Source: Planctomycetota bacterium
Lineage (GTDB): Bacteria; Planctomycetota; Planctomycetia; Planctomycetales; Planctomycetaceae
Direction of reading: 5' to 3'
NCBI GenBank assembly: GCA_023417655.1
Contig: JAEZFD010000043.1
Span: forward strand, 62,001 to 126,000
DNA: 64,000 nucleotides
The notes beneath the pieces are model-generated. The model worked only from the letters and a program-made list of their open reading frames with translations. It was not told the DNA's origin and made no database searches. Positions 8,598-15,998 of this stretch are shown here, piece after piece; position 1 is the first letter of the stretch; every line of letters begins with the position of its first letter. The position numbers and the translations under genes were made by a program.

Positions 8598-9281
8598 TTA
8601 GTCGAAAACGTCTACTCGGGGAGCAATCGCTTCGATCATTTGAAAATCTTCTTCCGTCTTCACGACGATCCCGCTGGATTTGCTGATCTCGAAGTACCCG
8701 ATCGGTGCGGTGAATGTCGCACAATGCTTCGCTTCGTACCGTTCGCGGTAGGCAGCGGCGTTCCACCCTGTGATGCTCCAGGTGATGATCTGAATCGGAC
8801 TGATGTCCTGCGTCATCGGCATCTTTTCATAGGTGAAATTGATCGGCTGATCATTCATCGATGATTGCAGCGGTGTTGTGATATGGCTGAGAAGCGTGTT
8901 GTATTTGTTCGTTTTCAGGACCTCAGTGAACGCTCGAATCTCGCTGGCCTTCAGTAGTGGGGCGATCGAGTGCACCTGAACGACATAGTCGCATGGGTGG
9001 GCGTTGATGAACTCCATCACGAAGTCTTCGCTCGTGACGTCGTCTCGAGAGAGTTCTTCCGGGCGCAGATGAAATCGGGCTCCATGCTTCTCTGCGAATG
9101 GGGCAAAAACATCCGCTTCCGAATTGACCCAGACTTCCGCAAAAACACCTGAATGGATCGCTCGTTCGACCGCGAATTCCACGAGGGTTCGTCCATTGAG
9201 TTCGCGGAGGTTCTTCTGTTTAAGACGTTTGCTGCCCAGGCGGGCCGGGATCATTGCGATCAGTTTTGGATTTGAGCTCAT
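8598..9281 (-). CDS. Acylneuraminate/Kdo-type cytidylyltransferase (CMP-sugar synthetase)
   Basis: The 227-residue protein opens MSSNPKLIAMIPARLGSKRLKQKNL, the CTP-binding P-loop-like motif (ARxGSKRLxxKN) of NeuA, KdsB and pseudaminate cytidylyltransferases, with LVEFAVERAIHSGVF and VWVNSEADVFAPFAEKHGA following as in the family. Such enzymes join CMP to the anomeric position of a 2-keto-3-deoxy sugar acid. The C-terminal half (residues 110-227) is more divergent than in sialic acid or Kdo enzymes, so the sugar cannot be named. No NeuB/KdsA-type synthase is visible in the window. It heads the minus-strand polysaccharide operon and is divergent from the SIS-domain gene at 9888. Confidence 0.8.
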   Translation of the reverse strand: MSSNPKLIAMIPARLGSKRLKQKNLRELNGRTLVEFAVERAIHSGVFAEVWVNSEADVFAPFAEKHGARFHLRPEELSRDDVTSEDFVMEFINAHPCDYVVQVHSIAPLLKASEIRAFTEVLKTNKYNTLLSHITTPLQSSMNDQPINFTYEKMPMTQDISPIQIITWSITGWNAAAYRERYEAKHCATFTAPIGYFEISKSSGIVVKTEEDFQMIEAIAPRVDVFD

Positions 9282-9887
9282 ATCGCTTGTTTCGCCGCTC
9301 CCCGATCCGTCTTGGCAACATAAACCGCATCACCACAATTGGTTTCGTGGAGTATTTCAGCAAAATTGACGATGAGCAATGGCAAAATTTGTCCCACGAG
9401 AGAATTTAACCATTGAGCAGGTCCGGTGGATTGGTTGGGAAGTTCGAATCCTGCCGCTCCCGTAATTCTGGAGAAATAGGGAGTATTCTCTTCAGGCGCC
9501 AACTGGTATTGTCAGCGTGACCTCTGAGTCGAGGCGGGCGGAAATTCGGGGCTGGCGCGGACGGCCAGTCGGATTCGTGGATTGGCCTTCGGTGGATTGG
9601 CAGTGGAACGTCTGGGCAGTTTTTCCGTTTCACGTCAGATCGAAGAGATTCGGCTTAAGCGTTTCCGGCGGATGTGATATTCCCCATTGCTGATGCGGCA
9701 TCATTGACTGCCTCAGAACGAAGGGGTCACATCGACGGCCTCTGAACTGAAGAGGCTGGCGAGCTCTGTCCGAATCTTGGCGCCGAAGGATTCGACTGCC
9801 GCCGATTGGCATCCAACGGGTCTGGTGGACAGGGCGCGGCTTCACACAGGCGGCGGCTGAGGTCGAGGCGGAACAGAAAGGTCGGCA
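9282..9887. other. Divergent intergenic region (about 600 bp)
   Basis: No gene was recognised between the divergent cytidylyltransferase and SIS-domain genes, so promoters for both should lie here. The stretch holds open frames on both strands but they lack ribosome-binding sites or family resemblance. It includes the tRNA-like 3' fragment at 9442-9462 listed separately. Confidence 0.5.
9442..9462 (+). other. tRNA 3'-end-like fragment (possible attachment-site scar)
   Basis: The 21 bases GTTCGAATCCTGCCGCTCCCG read like the T-loop (TTCGAAT at 9443-9449), the 3' half of the T-stem (CCTGC) and a 7-base acceptor strand (CGCTCCC) plus discriminator G. The preceding five bases (GGAAG) do not pair with CCTGC and no 5' acceptor strand (GGGAGCG) occurs within 100 bases upstream, so this is not a complete tRNA. 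Integrated elements that use a tRNA 3' end leave such fragments. Chance resemblance is possible. Confidence 0.35.
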
Positions 9888-10502
9888 ATGTATCACTCGC
9901 GGTATCTTGATGCTCTTGATTGTGCCTTGCGGAATACTGAGGTGTCCTCGCGTGAGGGACAGCTTGAATTTCAAACAGGACTGGAGCAGTCACTGAAACT
10001 GCTGAGGGACCTGCAGCAGGCCGATCGATGCCAGCATCTGATCGGAAACGGAGCAAGTGCCGCCTTCGCCGAGCACATGTCCCTCGACTGGACCAAGAAC
10101 GGTGGAGTCCGCACGGCCTCTCCGTCCAGCTGGGTGCTCGTCACTGCTCTGTCCAATGACCTGGGATTCGAAAACGCCTTTGCGACCTACGTTGACCGCT
10201 ATGCGCACACCGGCGATTTGCTTTTGACGATCAGCAGTTCAGGCAACTCGGCGAATATTATTAAAGCGATCAGCGCGGCACGGGATAAAGGCTGCAAAGT
10301 GATTACGCTTTCAGGGTTGAAGCCCGATAATGTCAGCAGAAAACTCGGGGATATTAACTATTATGTTCCTGCGAAAACATATGGCATTGTCGAGTGTGCT
10401 CATCAGGTCTTGCTCCATCTTCTGCTGGACTCTTTCATGGGAATTGAAGAGTGGTCTCGCGACAGTTGTCAGGATATGAATTACAAGACATTCCAGATTT
10501 AG
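9888..10502 (+). CDS. SIS-domain sugar isomerase (GmhA-like)
   Basis: This 204-residue protein is a single SIS domain: HLIGNGASAAFAEHMSLDW (about residues 45-63), a LLTISSSGNSANIIKAISAARDKG core with the SSSGNS phosphate-binding loop (about 108-131), and a C-terminal ECAHQVLLHLLLDSF helix with the active-site-like histidine seen in GmhA (sedoheptulose 7-phosphate isomerase). Length matches GmhA (about 190-200). It should isomerise a phosphorylated ketose. The locus contains no heptose kinase or adenylyltransferase (HldE), so a heptose pathway is not shown; a pentose or hexose phosphate feeding the CMP-sugar route is also possible. It is divergent from the cytidylyltransferase gene, sharing the control region. 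Confidence 0.8.
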   Translation: MYHSRYLDALDCALRNTEVSSREGQLEFQTGLEQSLKLLRDLQQADRCQHLIGNGASAAFAEHMSLDWTKNGGVRTASPSSWVLVTALSNDLGFENAFATYVDRYAHTGDLLLTISSSGNSANIIKAISAARDKGCKVITLSGLKPDNVSRKLGDINYYVPAKTYGIVECAHQVLLHLLLDSFMGIEEWSRDSCQDMNYKTFQI

Positions 10503-10728
10503 GACGTCAGCTCGTCCGGGACCCTGCTCTCTTTTTCTTGCTGTCTCACAGCGTCCGTTGCCTGATTGAAATCCCGTCTCTGTCTTGACCTGCGCCTTGA
10601 GGTGCGGAACCTCCCCTGCACTGTTCCCATCCAATGATTGCTGCGTCCGATCGCCTGAATCACCCCTCGCCGGCGATCAGGGTGAGTGGTCGGGGCGAAC
10701 TTGAAGAATCTCACAGGAGTCTGTTGAA

Positions 10729-11592
10729 ATGAGCTTGATTGCACTGTGCCGCTTTCAGTTTCGAGATGACCAAAGCCGCACATCGCGAGCTGGAATCGTG
10801 GTGAGTGACTCCATTCACGTCTTACCGGAGAGTATGACCGGGGATCTGGCTCTGACCTCGATTCTTGATGCAGGCTCTCCAATTGACAGGGCCACGGAAC
10901 TGGTGAGCCACTGTGAGCAGCAGGTCTCGCTGATTTCGCCCGAAATTCGTTTTCTTTCCCCACTCGAGCGACAGGAGGTCTGGGGCACAGGAATGACGTA
11001 TCATAAGGCGGTGGATCCGCATTCGCAGAATCTCTCGCTTTATGAAAAAGCTTATCTGTCCGATCGCCCATTCTTCTTCTACAAGTCGAGTGCGCATGTC
11101 ACCGCAGGAAGCGGAGGCATCATTCGTGTTCGTCCGGACAGTTTCAATACAATCGCAGAACCGGAATTAACTGTTGTCCTGTCAAGCACGGGGAAAATCG
11201 CAGGCTATACGATTGGGAGCGACGTTACTGCTCGCGATATCGAAGGCGAGAATCCGCTGTATCAGTGTCTGTCCAAGTGCTACGATGGGTCCTGTTCGGT
11301 CGGCCCGTGGATTCGGCTCTGCAGTTATTCCGACTTGAGAAACTCAGTCGTGAGGACCCGTCAAGTGCGCGGTTCAGAGGTGATCTTCCGAGGCGAAACC
11401 AATCTCGGACAGATGGTGAAAACACCGGAGACCATCGCGGAATGGTTTCTTCGCGGCGGACAGCGACCTCTTGGAGCCGCGATTTTGACTGGCAATGGAG
11501 TCGCATTCCCCGCAGATATTACACTGCAGGCCGGAGATGTGGTGACACACGAGATTGAGGGCCTTGGCGTCCAGAGCGCCACAGTCGCGTGA
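10729..11592 (+). CDS. Fumarylacetoacetate hydrolase (FAH) family protein
   Basis: The 287-residue protein shows the FAH fold: GTGMTYHKAVDPHSQ, then PELTVVLSSTGKIAGYTIGSDVTARDIEGENPLYQCLSKCYDGSCSVGPWI, with the acidic metal-binding residues (E in AEPELT, D in GSDVTARDIE) and the lysine KCYDGS segment. The sequence pattern with DVTARDIEGENPLYLxxxK is that of 2-keto-3-deoxy sugar acid dehydratases (KdaD-like) and relatives rather than of true fumarylacetoacetase. An AGGAG site lies ten bases before the ATG. The gene follows the SIS gene by 226 bases and precedes the acyltransferase. The role may be in degrading or recycling a 2-keto-3-deoxy acid, but this is inference from subfamily resemblance. 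Confidence 0.8.
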   Translation: MSLIALCRFQFRDDQSRTSRAGIVVSDSIHVLPESMTGDLALTSILDAGSPIDRATELVSHCEQQVSLISPEIRFLSPLERQEVWGTGMTYHKAVDPHSQNLSLYEKAYLSDRPFFFYKSSAHVTAGSGGIIRVRPDSFNTIAEPELTVVLSSTGKIAGYTIGSDVTARDIEGENPLYQCLSKCYDGSCSVGPWIRLCSYSDLRNSVVRTRQVRGSEVIFRGETNLGQMVKTPETIAEWFLRGGQRPLGAAILTGNGVAFPADITLQAGDVVTHEIEGLGVQSATVA

Positions 11593-11668
11593 TGACCGTG
11601 ATCTGTTGACTTGACCTGAACGGCGACTGAGCCTGTTTGCGATCGTCTTCGAGAGGGAATGTAAACGG

Positions 11669-12748
11669 ATGGGCTTAGATCAGATCTCATCTGACAGACT
11701 TCGAATTCTCCGATTTCCACTTATCGTGGGGGTCGTGTTGGTGCACGCCTATCGCACGGAAGTTGCCACCGCGAGTGGAAAAATCGGTGTTGCTGAGAGT
11801 AGTGCATTCTCAAACTTTGTCAGGGATTTCATCTCTCAGGGACTCGCCCGAACGGCTGTTCCACTGTTCTTCCTGATGTCCGGTTACTTTCTGTTTCTGG
11901 GGTTTACCTGGTCTGTAAAAAAGTATCAGGAGAAATTGCGTTCCCGTACCCGGACATTGCTCATCCCGTTCCTGTTTTGGAACATCCTCACTCTGATGGT
12001 CTATCTCGCTGCGCAGACTCTTCCAGCGGTACGTCCGTTCGTCTCGGGGCAGAATAACTGGATTGAGACTTATGGGCCTTATGACTATCTGAACGCAATC
12101 ATTGGAATCGATCAATATCCCGTGGCGTATCAGTTCTGGTTCATCCGGGATCTCATGGTGATGGTCGTCCTTTCACCAATCGTTTATTTCTCTCTGCGTG
12201 CGCTCCCAAGTCTGTTTCTCGCCGTGGTCTTCGGCCTTTGGTATTCCCAGACCTGGCCTCTGACCATTCCGGATGCGGCCGCAGTCGCCTTCTTCAGTGC
12301 TGGGGCCGCAGTCGCCTTGCGTGGAGGCAGTCTGTTCGCGCTTGATCGCTATGGAAGTGCGATTACGGTTGCCTATCTGGTCGTTCTGGTGATCGATGTG
12401 CTGACGAAGCGTGAGCCGTATCACATCTACATCCATAATGCAGGTATCGTGCTGGGCGTGGCGTCTGCGTTGTTTCTGACGAGAGCAATTGCAGTGGGGC
12501 AAAGCCGACTCAAGGAGTTCCTGCTCTGGGCGGGTTCACTCAGCTTCTTTGTCTTCGCAGTCCATGAGCCAATGCTGACGATCTTCAGGAAGGTCTTTTA
12601 CAAAGTTCTACAGCCAAAGTCTGATCTGATGGTGCTGGGATTATATTTTGCAATCCCGATGTTGGTGATCGCAATTGCCATTCTGGTCTATCAGATTCTG
12701 AATCGCGTCGCGCCTAGGTTTCTCAGCGTGATCACCGGGGGCAGATAG
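11669..12748 (+). CDS. Acyltransferase 3 family membrane protein (OafA/YrhL-like)
   Basis: This 359-residue protein has about ten membrane helices and an N-terminal RILRFPLIVGVVLVHAY segment, in which the histidine (HAY) stands where acyltransferase 3 proteins have their conserved active-site histidine. PLFFLMSGYFLF, with the second conserved motif region, follows. These enzymes O-acetylate or O-succinylate surface glycans, with acyl donor on the cytoplasmic side and acceptor outside. Position next to GDP-mannose and polysaccharide genes supports a glycan-modifying role. Length matches single-domain members without an extra SGNH domain. Acceptor unknown. Confidence 0.8.
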   Translation: MGLDQISSDRLRILRFPLIVGVVLVHAYRTEVATASGKIGVAESSAFSNFVRDFISQGLARTAVPLFFLMSGYFLFLGFTWSVKKYQEKLRSRTRTLLIPFLFWNILTLMVYLAAQTLPAVRPFVSGQNNWIETYGPYDYLNAIIGIDQYPVAYQFWFIRDLMVMVVLSPIVYFSLRALPSLFLAVVFGLWYSQTWPLTIPDAAAVAFFSAGAAVALRGGSLFALDRYGSAITVAYLVVLVIDVLTKREPYHIYIHNAGIVLGVASALFLTRAIAVGQSRLKEFLLWAGSLSFFVFAVHEPMLTIFRKVFYKVLQPKSDLMVLGLYFAIPMLVIAIAILVYQILNRVAPRFLSVITGGR

Positions 12749-12953
12749 CGAGCAGTTGCGCGGCGAGGCATCGCTTCAGGCTTCAGGACGTTCCCATCCG
12801 ACGTGCGAAAGCATGGTCTCTTCCGAGCCGAGGACGACGAGCAGACACTTGCGGGAGATGCCGTCCCCGTCGACCTCATCAAACACAAGCTGGATTCAAA
12901 ACCCACTCTTGAGTGGGGGAGCGACATGGTTGCGACGTTCATTGTCACAGCGG

Positions 12954-14021
12954 CTACAGGAACGAATCGTGGCCTTCCTTTTGAAGAGCAGCGATCAGCT
13001 TGCGAATCGCTTCATCGTCACCCCGCTGCGCAATCAGTGTGGACTTTTCGGTATGAACGACGATGCAGTTCTTGATTCCGAGAAGGGCGACCATATGATC
13101 CGGGGTCGATCGGACGATGCATCCCGACGAGTCCACTGCCGTCATCAGTCCGACGTAGGAATTTCCGTTGGCATCCTGTGGCAGAAGCCGAGTCATTGCC
13201 TCCCATCCACCGACGTCGTCCCAAGGAAACTGTGCCTGAACGACGACGATATTGCTCTCGCGTTCCAGTACTGCGACATCAATGGAGATGGACTTGAGCG
13301 TCGGGAACACCTTGGCGAGTTCGTTGTCCCACGCTGAGGTGTTCACATACGGGCGAAGTGTTTCCAGTGCTTGAACCATGTCTGGTTCGTGTTTTGCCAG
13401 AGCTTCCAGAATACGTTTGGCTTTCCAGACGAAAATTCCGGCGTTCCAAGAGAATGTACCGGCAGCCAGATAACGCTCGGCGGTCTCGCGATCCGGTTTT
13501 TCGCGGAAGGATGCGACCTGATAGCCGTGCGAACCGACAGCGGCTCCTCGTTCGATGTAGCCAAAGCCCGTCGCAGGATACAGCGGCGGAATTCCGAAGA
13601 GGATCAGCCGCTCGGGATCTTCTTCGACCAGGTCGACGGCACGGGCGATATCGCTTTCGAAAAGCCGTTGATCGGCGATGACATGATCTGCGGGCATGAC
13701 GAGCATAGTCGCATCTGGATCGACCACGGTCAGGCAGAGCGCAGCCAACCCGACACACGCAGCTGTGTTTCGAGCAGCCGGCTCTTTGAGAATCTGAGAC
13801 GCCGGGACGTCCGGAAGGTGTTCCTGAGTCAGTGCCGCAAGACGTTCGCCGGTGACAACCCAGGTCTGGTCGGCAGGGATCCATGGCTGGCAACGATCAA
13901 ACGCCTGCTGGATCAGCGAACGTTCGGAATTGATCGCGAGAAACTGCTTGGGAAAATCCTTGCGACTCAAAGGCCAGAATCGGGTTCCGCTCCCTCCCGC
14001 CATAATCACTGAACGTAACAT
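12954..14021 (-). CDS. manC: Mannose-1-phosphate guanylyltransferase
   Basis: The protein starts MLRSVIMAGGSGTRFWPLSRKDFPKQFLAI, the pyrophosphorylase loop GGSGTRFWPLSR with the PKQ motif of mannose-1-phosphate guanylyltransferases. Later it carries VMPADHVI and WNAGIFVWKA (the nucleotide-sugar NAGIF motif). It converts mannose 1-phosphate and GTP to GDP-mannose in the cytoplasm. At about 355 residues it is the single-domain form, lacking the C-terminal isomerase domain of the bifunctional enzyme, and the isomerase is supplied by manA upstream. I chose the ATG at 14019-14021; the upstream in-frame extension to 14057 would add 12 residues before the family start. Convergent with the acyltransferase gene. 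Confidence 0.92.
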   Translation of the reverse strand: MLRSVIMAGGSGTRFWPLSRKDFPKQFLAINSERSLIQQAFDRCQPWIPADQTWVVTGERLAALTQEHLPDVPASQILKEPAARNTAACVGLAALCLTVVDPDATMLVMPADHVIADQRLFESDIARAVDLVEEDPERLILFGIPPLYPATGFGYIERGAAVGSHGYQVASFREKPDRETAERYLAAGTFSWNAGIFVWKAKRILEALAKHEPDMVQALETLRPYVNTSAWDNELAKVFPTLKSISIDVAVLERESNIVVVQAQFPWDDVGGWEAMTRLLPQDANGNSYVGLMTAVDSSGCIVRSTPDHMVALLGIKNCIVVHTEKSTLIAQRGDDEAIRKLIAALQKEGHDSFL

Positions 14022-14130
14022 GAATGATCGTTCCCGTGCCGGTACGAGGCCCGGCATTTCTGTTTCAGGAGAACCGGAATTTCGATGTCATCGTCTGGAT
14101 GACGATCTGGATGACTGAAAGTGACGAGGA

Positions 14131-15171
14131 TCAGGACTGTATCGGATACAACTCTGTTTCGGAATCGGGTTGTCGCCGACTTGTTACACCCGGCGGTGTC
14201 CAGTCAGCAGGGAGATGGGAATCGAGCAGAAATGCGTCCGAACTGAGCGTCCAGTCTCTAAGCGTTCGTGCCGCAGGGATCACGGCAGTCTCTCCCTTCT
14301 GCAGCTGGAAGTCCCCCTGCGAGACGGTTCCAGCCAGGACAATGAGAACGTGCATGCATTCATCGGCGGGGAGCGACAGTGGCTCGGGGCCCTCATGTCG
14401 ATGAATGATGAAATGAGGGCATTTCAAGAGCGTTGCGGAGCCAGGACGTTCTCCATAGGGACGGGACGGCTCAGGTCGGACTGGCCCCAGGTCGAAGTTC
14501 GTTGACTCCATTGCCGATTCAGCATGCAGCTCCCGGGGACGCCCTTCCGAGTCGGTACGGTCCCAATCGTAGAATCGATACGTGATGTCGGAGGGCTGTT
14601 GGATCTCAGCAATCAACAGTCCTCCGCCGAGGGCATGGACGGTTCCCGGCTGCAGGTAAAAGAGTTCCCCGCGCTGTGCCTCATGGATGTGCAGGCATTC
14701 GGCGAACTGCCCTGTTTCGGCAGCGGCTTCGAGTTTCGGACGATCCACCCCTTCTCGGAGGCCGAGATACATCCGATTCTCTGGATCCGCGTCCACGACG
14801 AACCAGCTCTCTGCCTTGCCGGGTCGCATGGAACCGTCTGGCATCTGCGTCGGGTCTTTCGGGTGGACCTGCACAGAGAGTTGCTCAGATGCATCAAGGA
14901 ACTTGATCAGCAGTGGGAATTGTGTCGCGTGGCTATGGCGTCCCAGGAGATCCTTTGCGAACTCCTTCATCAGATCTCGAATCGTTCGACCAGCAAACGG
15001 ACCATCGCGGACAACACTCACATTGCCGGGAAGGTCGCAGACTTCCCAGCTCTCGGCGGCATCGCTGACACCCCCGGCAGGTTTGCCGAGTTCCCGCTCC
15101 AGACGGGTGCCGCCCCAGAGTGCTCGTTTCAGAATCGGAGTAAACCGCAGGGGGGAGTTAAGTGTGCTCAT
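14131..15171 (-). CDS. manA: Mannose-6-phosphate isomerase, class I
   Basis: The protein contains the zinc-binding and active-site segments of the cupin phosphomannose isomerase: PLLIKFLDASEQLSVQVHPKD with QVHP, KAESWFVVDADPENRMYLG, and LFYLQPGTVHALGGGLLIAEIQQPSDITYRFYDWDR. It interconverts fructose 6-phosphate and mannose 6-phosphate. The frame extends upstream to 15375, but the ATG at 15169-15171 (MSTLNSPLRFTPILKRALWGG) matches the family start and gives 346 residues, the usual length of this bacterial group. It lies upstream of manC on the same strand, 109 bases apart, forming a manA-manC unit for GDP-mannose. A separate phosphomannomutase is not in the window. Confidence 0.92.
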   Translation of the reverse strand: MSTLNSPLRFTPILKRALWGGTRLERELGKPAGGVSDAAESWEVCDLPGNVSVVRDGPFAGRTIRDLMKEFAKDLLGRHSHATQFPLLIKFLDASEQLSVQVHPKDPTQMPDGSMRPGKAESWFVVDADPENRMYLGLREGVDRPKLEAAAETGQFAECLHIHEAQRGELFYLQPGTVHALGGGLLIAEIQQPSDITYRFYDWDRTDSEGRPRELHAESAMESTNFDLGPVRPEPSRPYGERPGSATLLKCPHFIIHRHEGPEPLSLPADECMHVLIVLAGTVSQGDFQLQKGETAVIPAARTLRDWTLSSDAFLLDSHLPADWTPPGVTSRRQPDSETELYPIQS

Positions 15172-15691
15172 TTGCGTGGTATTGAATCGCTTTCTTGGCG
15201 GACCGCATTGGATCAAACCTTTCCGATCGCAATGCAGAACTTCAACTCTCACGGGCCCGTTGCGGTGGACGAGGCGTTCCGGTGAGACGCCTGAATCGTT
15301 TTGGTTCAAATGTTCAGGTGTCGCAGCCTGGCGGGGCACACTTGAATGGTGGGGCAGAAGCACAGACGTTCTCATGGAAAATGAGAATTGAATGTGGTCC
15401 TCGGCTCCATTCTGTTTTTAGCAGTCCGTTTTCAAGGAATGCAAGCTTTTTCCGACCAGCACACAAATCTTGCAGTGGTGACCGGCACGCCATAACCGTC
15501 ATAAGCGGCCCATGCGGTTCGGGATCGAGACTGAAATGTTTTTTCCAGAAACCGCGTGAGATTTCTTCTCTGAGTCCGCCTGATGCGTTGCCAGCCTCGC
15601 AGTTGAGGCGCGGTTTGCATCGCTTGTTCAGGTTTTGAGATCTCGGATCGCAGGATCAGACTCAGGAACTCAGAGATTCCCGGAGACTTCC
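15172..15691. other. Intergenic region of about 520 bp
   Basis: Open frames cover most of this stretch on both strands, but they are overlapping products of high GC, without recognisable domains or ribosome-binding sites. A divergent promoter region for manA and the small membrane protein is expected here. Nothing else was identified. Confidence 0.5.
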
Positions 15692-15946
15692 ATGTCATCA
15701 ATGCCCGCTGCCACCCAAAATGACGAAGTAATTGGCCACGAGTTTTCGCTGACGAGGGCAGCCTGCCTGCTGCTTTCTGCTGTCGGCGGAGTGGCTGTGT
15801 CGATTCTCGCAATCTCATTCTGTTGGGATGCGGCGGACATCTTCCGAGGTGGCTTCGTTCTCCCGCTGCTGGCGCTGACGTCTCTCATCAGCGGCGGTCT
15901 GACGGGGGCCGCCGCGTCTCTCAGTCTGCTGGGGCAACGCATCTGA
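15692..15946 (+). CDS. Small membrane protein, function unknown
   Basis: The 84-residue product has two hydrophobic helices (roughly residues 22-44 and 50-75) and a short polar N-terminus, consistent with a two-pass membrane protein. The ATG at 15692 has a GGAG site about seven bases upstream, which is better than the longer frame starting at 15635. I do not recognise a family. It converges with the porin gene, with 52 bases between the stops. A chance open frame opposite another short frame cannot be excluded, but the hydrophobic pattern and ribosome-binding site favour a real gene. Confidence 0.5.
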   Translation: MSSMPAATQNDEVIGHEFSLTRAACLLLSAVGGVAVSILAISFCWDAADIFRGGFVLPLLALTSLISGGLTGAAASLSLLGQRI

Positions 15947-15998
15947 CCGTCCTGCTCACGCTTTCTGGCCCCTCAATGCACCGAGAACAAACTGCCTT

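Noticed and set aside
10504..10520. Short palindrome (GGACG/CGTCC) after the SIS gene as a terminator
   Set aside because: The stem is only five bases and no T run follows.
15432..15818. Minus-strand 128-codon frame upstream of manA
   Set aside because: It overlaps the better-supported small membrane protein on the other strand and has an arginine/serine-rich artefact-like composition.
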